A stretch of 64,000 bases of DNA from Pantoea rodasii. Its GTDB lineage: Bacteria > Pseudomonadota > Gammaproteobacteria > Enterobacterales > Enterobacteriaceae. The notes beneath the pieces were generated by a model. It made no database searches and had not been told where the DNA came from. It worked only from the letters and a program-made list of their open reading frames with translations. Below, piece by piece: positions 18,728 to 29,196 of the stretch; position 1 is the first letter of the stretch; each line of letters opens with the position of its first letter. The translations under genes were made by a program, and so were the position numbers. The stretch is taken from assembly GCF_002095465.1 (NCBI RefSeq), contig NZ_MLFP01000005.1, forward strand, positions 1-64,000. The letters are read 5' to 3'.

Positions 18728-20243
18728 ATGAACACTTTTCCGCGCTTAAGCATGGTGGCGTTGGCTTTGCTGTTGGCGGGCTGCGCAGTTGGCCCGGATT
18801 ATCAGCCGCCGCAGGCGCAGACGCCGGGCAGTTACCGGGATTTGCCTTCTCAGGAGGCGTCGAAACCGCTGGCATCAGCGACCAACCCGCTGTGGTGGAA
18901 AAGTTTTAACGATCCGCAGTTGGATAGCCTGATTGAGCGCGCCATTGCGGGCAATCTCACCCTGCAGCAATCGGTGCTGCGTATCGCGGGTGCGCGCGAA
19001 CAGTTGGCACAGGCGCGCGGTGGACTATTTCCTTCTCTCAATGGCTCAGCCAAAGTGACGCGCCAGCAGCTGGGATTGAAAGGCATATTGAAATCAAACG
19101 GTGTCTACGATCAGGTTGATAGTGATGTCGCGAATCAGCTTAACGGCCTGGATCACTCTGTCACGCTGTATCAAGGCAGCTTTGACGCCAGCTGGGAACT
19201 GGATCTGTGGGGCAAAGTCAGACGTCAAATGGAAGCGGCGGATGCGCAGCAGCAGGCCGCCATTGAGCAACGTAATGATGCGTTGGTATCGCTGGAAGCG
19301 GAGGTGGCGCGCGCTTATCTGCAACTGCGTGGCGCACAAGCGGTGCTGGCTACGCTGCAACAGCAAATCGAGGTGGCGCAGCAAACCTTGGAACTGACGC
19401 AAAGCCAGCAGCGTAATGGGATGGCTCCGTTAACGGATGTGGAAACGCGCGTGCTCAGCTTTCATCACTCAACGCCCAGCTGCCGCAGTATCAGTCGCAG
19501 GAACGTCAGGCGATGAATGGCTTAGCAGTATTGCTGGGCAAAACGCCGGGCGCGCTGGATAACGAGTTGATGAACAACAAAGCATTACCCACGCTGCCGA
19601 AAATGGTGGCGGTGGGGATTCCTTCTACACTGGCGCGGCGGCGTCCGGATATTCGTCAGGCGGAAGCCAACCTGCATGCACAGACCGCCAATATTGGTGT
19701 CTCAGTGGCGGATCTGTTTCCCAGCCTGTCGCTCACGGGCCAGCTTGGCGTGCGCAACACAGATGCCAGCTATCTTGATGACTGGAGCAGCCATTTTTAT
19801 AGCATTGGGCCATCCCTTTCGATTCCTATCTTCCAGGGCGGACGTTTGGTCTCCAGTGTGAAACTGCGCGCGCGCAGCAGGCAAATGCCGCGTTGGACTA
19901 TCGCCAGACGGTGCTGACCGCGCTGCAGGATGTCGAGAATGCGCTGGTCAGCTATCGTGCCGATCAGCAGCAGGTGACCGCACTGGATGAAACCACCGGC
20001 GCGCTACAGCGCGCGTTTGATCTCGCCAGCGATAGCTACAAGCAGGGTATATCTACCTTCCTTGACGTGTTGGATGCACAGCGCCAGTTAGCGCAGGCGG
20101 AAGCGCAATCGACCCAAGCGCGGATGCAGAGCGCCTTGGACCTGGTGGCGTTGTACAAAGCGCTAGGCGGCGGCTGGGAACCTTATCAGAACGTCAATTT
20201 ACCTGATTACTCGGTGTTTGGTCCGGCTACCACGGTGCCGTAA
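18728..20243 (+). CDS. outer-membrane efflux channel lipoprotein, NodT/OprM type (frame broken twice)
   Basis: The TolC-like outer-membrane factor of the efflux set. The start at 18728 begins a lipoprotein signal with lipobox LLAGC. Two frame breaks interrupt an otherwise normal protein. Near 19447, DVET should continue ARAQLSSLNAQLPQYQSQ, needing one extra G. Near 19870-19874, SVKLR should continue into AQQANAALDYRQTVLTAL, needing one base in a GC repeat. Restored length is about 505 residues, slightly long for the family. Both breaks sit at doubled or alternating G/C and are probably sequence errors. Confidence 0.88.
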
Positions 20244-20878
20244 CGTCTCGTCTCGGGCGGCCTGCAGGTCGCCCATCATTTGTCATTCATGCCATCTGAA
20301 ATTAGTTTTTTAATTTCTCATCAATGCAATTTTTCACTTCTCAATCTGACATGAATTACCATTGTTACTGTTGAGCATTATTTGCACGACTGGTTGTCAA
20401 ATGAAGAGCCATCACCGCGGTTGACCTTTGCAGTATAGAAAAGCTCTTAACTTAAGGAGACGGTTTATCCTCTAAAGAGCCGGTGCATGTGCCGGCTTTT
20501 ATCGTAATGAGTCAAGAAAAATGCGATTTTTCTCTCAACTGTAAAAATATAATAATCACCAATGAAAATAGATTTTCGCACCCATCATTAATCTTTTTTT
20601 CGTTAGCTTCACTCAAGACTAAGGCTGCGAAAGTGGCTAAATGCTTGTTTATCCCCCGAGAATAAGCGCTGGAATCGCTACCTGTTCAGTGAGGTAGCAC
20701 AACCTGTCTGTTGTTAATTCACCGTTAATTAAAGCCGCCCGTCAGCTTTAACCTGTGGCCGGGAGAATAAATTAATCTATTAAGAATTATCCGCCCGCAT
20801 AAATTAATTTATTTTTTTATTTGAATTGGGTAATCTTGCCACTACAGTTTAATTACCCCCTTAAGCAAGGACATTGTG
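20244..20878. other. long AT-rich intergenic region before the H-NS-family gene
   Basis: 635 bases without a convincing gene. It holds a hairpin at 20255-20274 ending the efflux operon, a second terminator-like hairpin at 20478-20502, and a strongly AT-rich stretch (about 20745-20860) suited to H-NS-type autoregulation. A 60-codon frame at 20483-20665 has no ribosome site and reads through the terminator, so it was not called. Confidence 0.6.
20443..20502 (+). ncRNA. possible short structured transcript with terminator
   Basis: A TATAGA hexamer at about 20434 is followed by GCTCTT (20443-20448) that can pair with AAGAGC (20475-20480), then an AGCCGG/CCGGCT hairpin (20478-20483 with 20492-20497) ending in TTTT. 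This is the shape of a small RNA or leader, but no good -35 was found and I know no family match. Confidence 0.3.
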
Positions 20879-21280
20879 ATGAGTGACGCATTTAAAGTTC
20901 TGAACAACATTCGCACATTACGTGCGCAGGCTCGTGAACTGCCATTGACCGACCTGGAAGAAATTCTGGAAAAATTAACCGTGGTAGTGACTGAACGCCG
21001 TGACGAAGTTCACGCTGAAGAAGCACAGAGCCGCGAAAAAGAAGAGAAGCTGTCTAAATACCGTGAAATGCTGTTGGCTGACGGTATTGACCCGAACGAA
21101 TTACTGGGTGCGCTGGAAACCGGTAAAAAACGTGCCAAGCGTGCTCCACGTCCTGCTAAATATTCTTACACCGATGAGAATGGTGATGAGAAATCATGGA
21201 CCGGCCAGGGCCGTACCCCAGCAGCGATTAAGAAAGCGCTGGACTCAGGTAAAAGCCTGGACAGTTTCCTGATCAAATAA
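20879..21280 (+). CDS. H-NS/StpA family nucleoid-associated protein
   Basis: 133 residues. The N-terminal oligomerisation helices begin [13 protein letters not shown] as in H-NS and StpA; a charged linker is followed by the C-terminal DNA-binding domain with the core [20 protein letters not shown]. The AT-hook-like loop residues QGR are intact, so the protein should bind AT-rich DNA and silence transcription. The ATG at 20879 is spaced eight bases from AAGG; a GTG three bases upstream is less likely. Its place next to ybiT is not that of E. coli hns, so it is probably a second paralogue. Confidence 0.92.
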   Translation: MSDAFKVLNNIRTLRAQARELPLTDLEEILEKLTVVVTERRDEVHAEEAQSREKEEKLSKYREMLLADGIDPNELLGALETGKKRAKRAPRPAKYSYTDENGDEKSWTGQGRTPAAIKKALDSGKSLDSFLIK

Positions 21281-21303
21281 TCTGCACAATCCTTGTAAGT
21301 GGG

Positions 21304-21336
21304 AGCCGGAGACGACATCGCCTTCGGCTTTTTTAT
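21304..21336 (+). terminator. intrinsic terminator of the H-NS-family gene
   Basis: An AGCCGGA/TTCGGCT stem closes a short loop and runs into six T's, about 25 bases after the stop. Confidence 0.85.
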
Positions 21337-21465
21337 TTCTCTTTTTGCAACAACGCGTTCAGTACCTCATCTTAACGCCAGCAGGCGCAGAGGTGGCGTC
21401 TTGATGCCCGTTTCTGGCATAATGCCCGCTGTTTTTTCCTCCATCGCGTAACAAAGGTCAATGCC

Positions 21466-23058
21466 GTGTTAGTTTCCAGCAATATCACTATGCAGTTCGG
21501 CAGTAAGCCGCTGTTTGAGAATATCTCCGTTAAGTTTGGCGGCGGTAATCGTTACGGTTTAATCGGTGCGAACGGCAGCGGTAAATCGACCTTCATGAAA
21601 ATACTGGGCGGCGACCTGGTACCGACCAACGGTAATGTTTCCCTCGACCCTAACGAGCGTATCGGTAAGTTACGCCAGGACCAGTTTGCCTTTGAGCAAT
21701 TTAGCGTGCTGGATACGGTGATTATGGGTCACGCTGAATTATGGGCGGTGAAGGAAGAGCGTGACCGTATATATGCTTTGCCAGAAATGAGCGAAGCGGA
21801 AGGCTATAAAGTTGCCGACCTTGAAGTTGAATACGGTGAAATGGATGGTTACAGCGCCGAGTCACGTGCCGGTGAATTATTACTGGGCGTTGGCATTCCA
21901 GTGGAACAGCATTACGGTCCGATGAGTGAAATCGCGCCAGGTTGGAAACTGCGTGTGCTGCTGGCACAGGCATTATTCTCTAACCCGGATATTTTGCTGC
22001 TCGATGAACCGACGAACAACCTGGATATTGATACCATTCGTTGGCTGGAACAGGTACTGAACGAACGTAACAGTACCATGATCATCATTTCGCATGACCG
22101 CCACTTCCTGAATATGGTGTGTACGCACATGGCGGATCTGGATTACGGCGAACTGCGCGTGTATCCGGGTAATTATGACGAATATATGACCGCGGCAACC
22201 CAGGCGCGTGAACGTTTATTATCTGATAACGCCAAAAAGAAAGCGCAAATTTCCGATCTGCAATCTTTTGTTAGCCGCTTTAGCGCCAACGCCTCTAAAT
22301 CGCGTCAGGCCACTTCGCGCGCGAAACAGATTGATAAAATCAAACTGGATGAAGTCAAAGCTTCAAGTCGTCAGAACCCTTATATGCGTTTTGATCAGGA
22401 CAAGAAATTGTTCCGAAATGCGCTGGAAGTGGAAGCCATGACGAAAGGGTTTGATAACGGTCCGCTGTTTAGCAAACTTAGCCTGATGGTTGAAGTCGGG
22501 GAAAAAGTCGCGATTTTGGGCGCCAACGGTATCGGTAAAACGACCTTACTGAAAACGCTGGTGGGCGAACTGACGCCAGACAGCGGTACGGTTAAATGGT
22601 CCGAGAATGCGCTGATTGGTTATTACGCGCAGGATCATGCTGAAGATTTCGCCGATGACCTGAGCGTGTTCGACTGGATGAGCCAGTGGAAGCAAGAAGG
22701 TGATGACGAGCAAGCGGTGCGTAGCATTCTGGGCCGTCTGCTGTTCGGTCACGATGAGATTAAGAAACCAGCCAAAGTACTGTCCGGTGGTGAGAAAGGC
22801 CGCATGCTGTTTGGCAAGCTGATGATGCAGAAGCCAAACATCCTGGTGATGGATGAACCTACTAACCACCTTGATATGGAATCGATTGAGTCGCTTAACC
22901 TGGCGCTCGAAGCCTACGAAGGCACCTTGATTTTCGTCTCACATGACCGTGAGTTTGTAAGCTCGCTGGCCACTCGCGTGATGGAGATGAAGGGCGACCG
23001 CATCGTCGACTTCACCGGCAACTACGAAGATTATCTGCGTAGTCAGGGTATTGTTTAA
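21466..23058 (+). CDS. ybiT: ABC-F family ATPase YbiT
   Basis: A duplicated-ABC cytoplasmic ATPase of the ABC-F group (ribosome-associated translation factors); it has no membrane segments. The first Walker [10 protein letters not shown] is at residues 34-42 with [12 protein letters not shown] downstream. A linker rich in K/R/Q precedes the second ABC unit (GANGIGKTT near 350, [21 protein letters not shown]). At 530 residues the length equals E. coli YbiT, supporting the GTG start at 21466. Monocistronic. Confidence 0.96.
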   Translation: MLVSSNITMQFGSKPLFENISVKFGGGNRYGLIGANGSGKSTFMKILGGDLVPTNGNVSLDPNERIGKLRQDQFAFEQFSVLDTVIMGHAELWAVKEERDRIYALPEMSEAEGYKVADLEVEYGEMDGYSAESRAGELLLGVGIPVEQHYGPMSEIAPGWKLRVLLAQALFSNPDILLLDEPTNNLDIDTIRWLEQVLNERNSTMIIISHDRHFLNMVCTHMADLDYGELRVYPGNYDEYMTAATQARERLLSDNAKKKAQISDLQSFVSRFSANASKSRQATSRAKQIDKIKLDEVKASSRQNPYMRFDQDKKLFRNALEVEAMTKGFDNGPLFSKLSLMVEVGEKVAILGANGIGKTTLLKTLVGELTPDSGTVKWSENALIGYYAQDHAEDFADDLSVFDWMSQWKQEGDDEQAVRSILGRLLFGHDEIKKPAKVLSGGEKGRMLFGKLMMQKPNILVMDEPTNHLDMESIESLNLALEAYEGTLIFVSHDREFVSSLATRVMEMKGDRIVDFTGNYEDYLRSQGIV

Positions 23059-23456
23059 AATAGCTTTATTTTAGCCTCGCCCACCGCATCTCTGTTGTGG
23101 GCGCTTTACTCTGGTTTGCCATTCCTGCCTGAGAGTCCTGCATCCTCAGGCACAAATGGTGGCCACTCCGTAAAGAGGGTGTGAATACATCCTTATGGGC
23201 AAGCCCCTGTAGCGGAGTGTTGTACTCGGTTCGCCATTCCTGCCTGCGAGTCCTGCACCTTCAGGCACAAATGGTGGGCCACTCCGTAAAGACGGCGTGA
23301 ATACATCCCTGTAGCCTCGGCCGCCGCATCCCTGCGGCGAACGCTTTACTCCGGACCCACCATTCCTGCCTTTATCAATATTTGTGCTCTCTTTAGGTTA
23401 ATTCAGCCCGCGCGGACGATTCGCTTTTTAAACAGCAACACCAAAGTTTAAAGGGA

Positions 23457-23554
23457 AGATAAGGTTCGCCTGAAGAGCAAAGCGTCTGGGCCACGGATGG
23501 CCCAGCCGATCGGCATGGATGCCGGTTTCCTTTGCGATCGGGCGGACCTTATCT
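23457..23554. repeat. 98-bp inverted-repeat-bounded subunit, copy 1
   Basis: It begins AGATAAGGTTCGCC and ends GGCGGACCTTATCT, a 14-base terminal inverted repeat with one mismatch. It contains two further hairpins (CTGGGCCA/TGGCCCAG with loop CGGA; GGCAT/ATGCC). It is 97/98 identical to the copy at 23851-23948. Confidence 0.85.
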
Positions 23555-23850
23555 GACCCGGCTCCTGACCTTCAGCGAAAACAGTCAAACCTACGTACAT
23601 CCATCCAATAGGCGCTTTACACTGGTTTGCCATTCTTGCCTGAGAGTCTTGCACCTTCCGGCATAAATGGTGGGTCGCTTCGTAAAGACGGCGTGAATAC
23701 ATCCCTGTAGCCTCGGCCGCCGCATCCCTGCGGCGTACGCTTTACTCCGGACCCACCATTCCTGCCTTTATCAATATTTGTGCTCTATGTCGGTTAATTC
23801 AGTCTGCACGGCTTATGCGGTTTATACAGCAACACCCTGGGTTATAGGGA

Positions 23851-23948
23851 AGATAAGGTTCGCCCGAAGAGCAAAGCGTCTGGGCCACGGATGGCCCAGC
23901 CGATCGGCATGGATGCCGGTTTCCTTTGCGATCGGGCGGACCTTATCT
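23851..23948. repeat. 98-bp inverted-repeat-bounded subunit, copy 2
   Basis: Same length, terminal inverted repeats and internal hairpins as the copy at 23457-23554, with a single T-to-C difference. Confidence 0.85.
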
Positions 23949-24084
23949 GACCCAGCACCCGACCTTCAGCGAAAACAACCAAATCCACATACACCCATCC
24001 ATGCAAACGCGGTTGCTGAATCCTTAGTGACCTTGCGATCGGGCTGACCTTGACTGACCCGACTCGTGGCCTTCAGCATCCAAC

Positions 24085-24840
24085 TTATTTCTGGCCGCAC
24101 ACCTCGCAATGCCTGTCCTGCATCACTTTCATGTTGCGGAATTCCGCACTCATCGCATCGTAGATCAACAAGCGTGCCCTGGCCGGTTGCCCCAATGCGG
24201 TCAGCACTTTTATTGCCTCTAAAGATTGCATCGCGCCAATCACGCCCACTAACGGCGCCAACACGCCTGCTTCCACGCAGCTTAATGTCTGATCGCCAAA
24301 CAAGCGGCTAATGCAGCGATAACAGGGTTCGCCCGGCTGCCAGGTAAATACGCTGAGCTGACCTTCCATACGAATGGCTGCGCCGGAAATCAGCGGCACT
24401 TTGTGCAGGAAACACAAACGATTGATCTGTTCACGCGCACTGACGTTATCCGTGCAGTCCAGCACCGCATCATGGCGTGCGATCAGGGCGCTGAGTTGGT
24501 CATCATCCAGCTGTGCATCAATCGCTTCGAGCTGGCAATGTGGGTTAATCGCCGCCAGCTGCTGACGCGCAGATTCCACTTTGGCCAGGCCAATGGTGGC
24601 ATCGCTGTGCAGAATCTGGCGCTGTAAATTGCTGAGGCTGACGGTGTCGAAATCCAGCAAAGTAAGATGACCCACGCCAGCCGAAGCCAGATAGGGTGCT
24701 GCGGCACAACCGAGCCCGCCGAGACCAACGATCAACACGCGTGAGGCTTTGAGCTTCTCCTGACCGTCGAAATCAAAACCCCGCAGCACGATCTGACGGT
24801 TATAGCGCAGCATCTCCTCATCGCTCAGTTCGACGCTCAT
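24085..24840 (-). CDS. moeB: molybdopterin-synthase adenylyltransferase MoeB
   Basis: MoeB adenylates the C-terminus of MoaD in molybdenum-cofactor synthesis. The ThiF/E1-like nucleotide fold has GLGGLG at residues 39-44. Zinc-binding cysteine pairs are CYRC (about 172-175) and CEVC at the C-terminus (245-248). 251 residues. It overlaps the moeA stop (TAATG), giving the usual moeAB operon. Confidence 0.97.
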   Translation of the reverse strand: MSVELSDEEMLRYNRQIVLRGFDFDGQEKLKASRVLIVGLGGLGCAAAPYLASAGVGHLTLLDFDTVSLSNLQRQILHSDATIGLAKVESARQQLAAINPHCQLEAIDAQLDDDQLSALIARHDAVLDCTDNVSAREQINRLCFLHKVPLISGAAIRMEGQLSVFTWQPGEPCYRCISRLFGDQTLSCVEAGVLAPLVGVIGAMQSLEAIKVLTALGQPARARLLIYDAMSAEFRNMKVMQDRHCEVCGQK

Positions 24841-26075
24841 TAGCCCTCCAGCAGGCTATTGAATACTTCTATCTCAACCCATTCGCCGGGCTCCACATCC
24901 GCACGGTCGCGATCCAGCACAATAAAGCAGTCGGCCAGGGCGAAAGAGCTAAACACGTGCGAACCCTGGGCGCCGGTGCTGCGCACTTCCAGCACACCGT
25001 CTTCCGCGCGGCTGAGAATGCCACGCTGGAAATCGAGGCGACCGGGCGATTTCTTCAAGCGCTGGGTAGCGCGAGCGCGTTGGCGCAGCGGCATAATGCG
25101 CGTGGTCTGGCCGGTGAGGGTGGCGAGTAATGGCTGCACCAGCTGATAGAAGGTCACGGCGGCAGAAACCGGATTGCCTGGCAAACCGCAGAACCAGCTG
25201 TTGGCCAGACGGCCAAAGGCGAAAGGTTTGCCCGGCTTCATCGCCAGCTTCCAGAAGGTAATCGCGCCTAACTCTTCCAGCATCGCTTTGGTGAAATCCG
25301 CTTCGCCGACGGATACGCCGCCGGTGCTGATCACCACATCTGCCTGACGATCGGCCTCGTTGAACGCTTTACGCAGCGCCTCGGGGTCGTCTGCAATCAC
25401 ACCGAGATCGATTACTTCGCAGCCCAGTTTGTTGAGCATCAGCGATACGGTGAAGCGATTGGTGTCGTAGATTTGTCCGTCTGCCAAAGGTTGGCCAACC
25501 GCCTGCAGTTCATCGCCGGTGGAAAAAATCGCTACGCGCAGTTTGCGCAGCACGCTGACTTCGGCAATACCCAGTGAAGCCAGCAGCGGCAACTCGGCGG
25601 CACCGAGACGCACGCCGGCATCCAGCACCTGTTTACCGGCCTGAATGTCTTCACCGATACGGCGGATATTTTGCCCGGCGGCCACGGCGGCGGTGATGAC
25701 GATGCCGCCATCGCGCTGTTCGGTTTGTTCCTGCATCACCACCGCGTCACAGCCCGCAGGAATCGGCGCACCGGTCATAATGCGAATCACGCTGCCGGCC
25801 GGCCATTCGCCGTTGAACGGTGCACCGGCAAAGGCTTTGCCCGCAACGGGAAATACGCGTTCCGGTGAGATATCGCTCAGGCGTACGGCATAACCGTCCA
25901 TTGCCGAGTTATCAAACGGTGGCACATCCAACGGGGAAGTGACTGGTTTCGCCGTGATGCGTCCCGCTGCTTCAAACAGCGAGACGCTGAGGCAATCGCT
26001 GATGGGCGTGAGTTGTTGCAGCATTTTTTGCTGCGCGTCTTCAAGGGAGATTAATCCTGCGGTGAAAGGTTCCAT
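24840..26075 (-). CDS. moeA: molybdopterin molybdenumtransferase MoeA
   Basis: MoeA inserts molybdate into adenylated molybdopterin. 411 residues: the N-terminal region with [13 protein letters not shown] (about 50-62), the MoCF-binding domain with STGDELQ and SVGEADF motifs, and a C-terminal beta domain. First gene of moeAB; the upstream region 26076-26302 is the shared promoter space with the divergent iaaA. Confidence 0.97.
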   Translation of the reverse strand: MEPFTAGLISLEDAQQKMLQQLTPISDCLSVSLFEAAGRITAKPVTSPLDVPPFDNSAMDGYAVRLSDISPERVFPVAGKAFAGAPFNGEWPAGSVIRIMTGAPIPAGCDAVVMQEQTEQRDGGIVITAAVAAGQNIRRIGEDIQAGKQVLDAGVRLGAAELPLLASLGIAEVSVLRKLRVAIFSTGDELQAVGQPLADGQIYDTNRFTVSLMLNKLGCEVIDLGVIADDPEALRKAFNEADRQADVVISTGGVSVGEADFTKAMLEELGAITFWKLAMKPGKPFAFGRLANSWFCGLPGNPVSAAVTFYQLVQPLLATLTGQTTRIMPLRQRARATQRLKKSPGRLDFQRGILSRAEDGVLEVRSTGAQGSHVFSSFALADCFIVLDRDRADVEPGEWVEIEVFNSLLEG

Positions 26076-26302
26076 GTCTGTCTCTGCGTGATGAATTTCA
26101 GATGCTGCCTATTATGGTGGCATTTGTCTGCCGAGTCACATGCGACTAAAAAGCATAATCCACATTAAAAGGTTATGACCGGAGATACACTTTCTGCTTT
26201 ACAAGCCGGGAGTGGCTTTCTATAGTCGAAAATTGCCAAAAAAAGATGAAAACCATTCTAAATCAGTGTTTTTGGTTCTGATTTCCTGACAGGGTACCGG
26301 TT

Positions 26303-27267
26303 ATGGCTAAAGCAGTTATCGCAATTCACGGCGGTGCGGGCGCAATCACGCGTGCCGCCATGAGCGCCGAAAAAGAGCAGCACTATCGTCAGCAACTGAA
26401 CGCAATCGTTACCGCTGGCCAGCAAATCCTTGCGGCAGGCGGCAGCGCGCTGGATGCGGTCACTGAAGCGGTGCGGCTGCTGGAAGAGTGCCCACTGTTT
26501 AACGCAGGCAAAGGCGCGGTGTTTACCCATCAGGCACCCACGAATTGGATGCCAGCATTATGGATGGCCGCACCCTTGATGTCGGTGCGGTCGCGGGCGT
26601 CAGCCACATTCGTAACCCGATCCTGGCGGCGCGTAAAGTGATGGAAAATAGCCCGCACGTGCTGTTTATCGGCGCGGGCGCAGAAGCCTTTGCCGCTGAA
26701 CAGGGGCTGGAGCGGGTTGCGGCGGATTATTTCTCCACGCCCGAACGCTGGGAGCAGTTACAGCGTGCGCTGAGCAGTCAGCAGATGGTGCTGGATCATG
26801 ATGGCGCGGCGCAAAGTCACAGTGACGATCCGCTCGACCCCGATCGCAAATTCGGCACGGTGGGCGCGGTGGCGCTCGATCTTCAGGGTAATCTGGCTGC
26901 CGCCACCTCAACCGGTGGAATGACCAACAAGCAGGTGGGACGCGTGGGAGATTCCCCGTTAGTCGGCGCGGGCTGCTACGCTAACAATGCGACCGTTGCC
27001 GTGTCATGCACCGGCACGGGTGAAGTGTTTATCCGCACGCTGGCCGCTTATGACGTTTCTGCACAGATGGAGTATGGCGGTCGTAGCTTGCAACAGGCCA
27101 CGGCTAACGTCATTCACGACAAAGTGCAGGAGCTGGAGGGCAGCGGTGGACTGATCGCCATCGATAGCCATGGCAACGTGGTATTGCCATTTAACAGTGA
27201 AGGGATGTACCGGGGATTCGCTTATGTCGGTGGCGAAGTTGAGGTAGCGATTTACCGCGATAGCTAA
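26303..27267 (+). CDS. iaaA: isoaspartyl peptidase/L-asparaginase IaaA (frameshifted)
   Basis: An Ntn-hydrolase that cleaves isoaspartyl dipeptides and L-asparagine after autoproteolysis into two subunits. N-terminal KAVIAIHGGAGA is typical; the cleavage site and nucleophile lie at KFG-TVGAVALD (Thr about 179). The frame breaks at 26533-26534: VFTHQ should continue GTHELDASIMDG, needing GGG where GG is read. Restored length is 321 residues, exactly that of E. coli IaaA. It leads the iaaA-gsiABCD cluster, ten bases before gsiA. Confidence 0.93.
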
Positions 27268-27276
27268 GGAGCAGGC

Positions 27277-29132
27277 ATGACGGAGCAGCATCAGCAGTTT
27301 GCACCGGAGCAAGTTCTGGCGGTGCGCGATCTCAACGTGCGTTTCGAGCACGAAGGACGCATCACAGAAGCGGTGCGCAACCTGTCACTGGATTTGCATC
27401 GGGGAGAAACCCTGGCGCTGGTTGGCGAATCCGGTTCAGGGAAATCAGTGACGTCGCTGGCGTTGATGCGTTTGATTCAGCAGGCGGGCGGCGACGTCAG
27501 CGGTGAAATTCAGCTGCGTCGGCGTAACGGCGAGGTGCTGGACGTGATGCGTGCCTCCGCCAGCCAGATGCGCAAAGTGCGCGGCGCCGATATGGCGATG
27601 ATTTTCCAGGAGCCGATGACTTCGCTTAACCCGGTGTTTACCGTGGGCGAGCAGATCGCCGAATCCATCCGATTACATCAGGGCAAAAGCCATCAGCAGG
27701 CGCAGGCCGAAGCGCAGCGTATGCTGGATTTGGTGCGCATTCCCGAAGCTCACAACGTGTTGTCGCGTTATCCACACCAGTTGTCTGGCGGCATGCGTCA
27801 ACGCGTGATGATTGCCATGGCGCTATCGTGCAAACCGGCGTTGCTGATTGCCGATGAGCCCACCACCGCGCTGGACGTCACCATTCAGGCGCAAATTCTG
27901 CAGCTGATTCGCGTACTGCAAAAAGAGATGCAGATGGGGGTGATTTTTATCACTCACGATATGGGCGTGGTGGCGGAGATGGCCGATCGCGTGCAGGTGA
28001 TGTATCGCGGCGATGTGGTTGAACGCGCGCCGGTGCAGCAACTGTTTGATGCGCCGCAGCAACCTTACACCCGCGCCTTGCTGGCGGCGGTGCCGAAGTT
28101 GGGTGCGATGAGCGGCCAGCCGCTGCCGGCTAAATTCCCCTTGCTGCACACCAATGGCCGAGAAGAGATTGCCACACCCCAGGATACAGTGCGCAGTGAT
28201 GAGCCACCGATCTTGCAGGTGCGCGACCTGGTCACGCGCTTTGATATCCGTGGGGGTTTACTCAATCGCGTGAAGCGCCGCGTGCATGCGGTGGAGAAGG
28301 TCAGCTTTGATCTGCACGCTGGCGAGACGCTGGCGCTGGTGGGCGAATCCGGCTGCGGAAAATCCACTACTGGCCGTTCGTTGCTGCGCTTAGTCGCCAG
28401 CCAGGGCGGCACCATTACCTTCAATGGCCAGCGTATTGATGCGTTGCAGGGCAATGCGCTGGCGTCGCTGCGTCGCGATATTCAGTTCATTTTTCAGGAT
28501 CCTTACGCCTCCCTCGATCCGCGCCTGACGGTGGGTTTCTCGATTATGGAACCACTGCTGGTGCACAAAACCATGGATCGGCGACAGGCGGAGAAGCGTG
28601 TAGCCTGGCTGCTGGAGCGCGTCGGTTTACTGCCGGAGCATGCGCAGCGCTATCCACACGAGTTTTCAGGCGGCCAACGCCAGCGCATCTGCATCGCCCG
28701 CGCACTAGCATTGAACCCTAAAGTGGTGATTGCCGATGAGTCAGTCTCGGCGCTGGATGTGTCGATTCAGGCGCAAATCATCAATCTGATGCTCGACCTG
28801 CAGCGCGAATTTGGCATCGCCTTCTTATTTATTTCTCACGATATGGCGGTGGTAGAACGCATCAGCCATCGCGTGGCCGTAATGTATCTCGGACAGATTG
28901 TGGAAATGGGGCCGCGCCAGGCGGTATTTGAGCAGCCGCGCCATCCCTATACCAAAAACTGATGGCCGCGGTGCCAGTCGCCGATCCGGCGCACCGTCAT
29001 CGCGAACGGGCGTTAATGGTGGATGAGATCCCCAGCCCGATTCGCCCATTGGGTGATGAGCCAGAAGTGGCGCCGTTACTGGAAGTGGCGCCGGGGCATT
29101 TCGTTGCCCGTCACGCCATTAGCGGTGCCTGA
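27277..29132 (+). CDS. gsiA: glutathione import ATP-binding protein GsiA (frameshifted near the 3' end)
   Basis: The double-ABC ATPase of the glutathione importer. Two ATPase units each carry Walker A (GESGSGKS near 50, GESGCGKST near 355), signature ([16 protein letters not shown]) and Walker B ([18 protein letters not shown]). The frame stops early after HPYTKN in a run of five A's (28954-28958). With six A's it reads [13 protein letters not shown] and runs to TGA at 29132, giving 618 residues versus 623 in E. coli. The ribosome site is AAGGAG. The lost tail is the oligopeptide/dipeptide transporter C-terminal region. Confidence 0.93.
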
Positions 29133-29196
29133 GCAGCAAGCAACCGCGTCATCCACGGATGTCGCGCATGACAGGGATTACAGGAGAACGATAATA

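Larger units (their letters stand above)
23101..24078. repeat. gene-free direct-repeat array between ybiT and moeB
   Basis: A roughly 395-bp unit occurs twice (about 23219-23612 and 23613-24008, offset 394-396). A shorter module of about 90 bases occurs three times (23101-23192, 23219-23310, 23612-23703), and a decayed third tail is at 24033-24078. Each full unit contains a GCCGC-ATCCCT-GCGGC hairpin and a 98-bp subunit bounded by inverted repeats. Frames inside it follow the repeat and have no ribosome sites. It occupies the whole 1-kb gap between two core genes. Confidence 0.85.

Noticed and set aside
23448..24047. Short open frames within the ybiT-moeB array
   Set aside because: They follow the repeat units, have no ribosome sites and no recognisable domain; the repeat explains them.
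23101..24078. Array considered as a CRISPR
   Set aside because: Units are hundreds of bases long, few, and not separated by unique spacers of constant length; no cas genes are present.
29023..29196. N-terminal extension of gsiB from 29023
   Set aside because: This stretch overlaps the true, frame-restored 3' end of gsiA, and a signal peptide with a good ribosome site starts at 29197.
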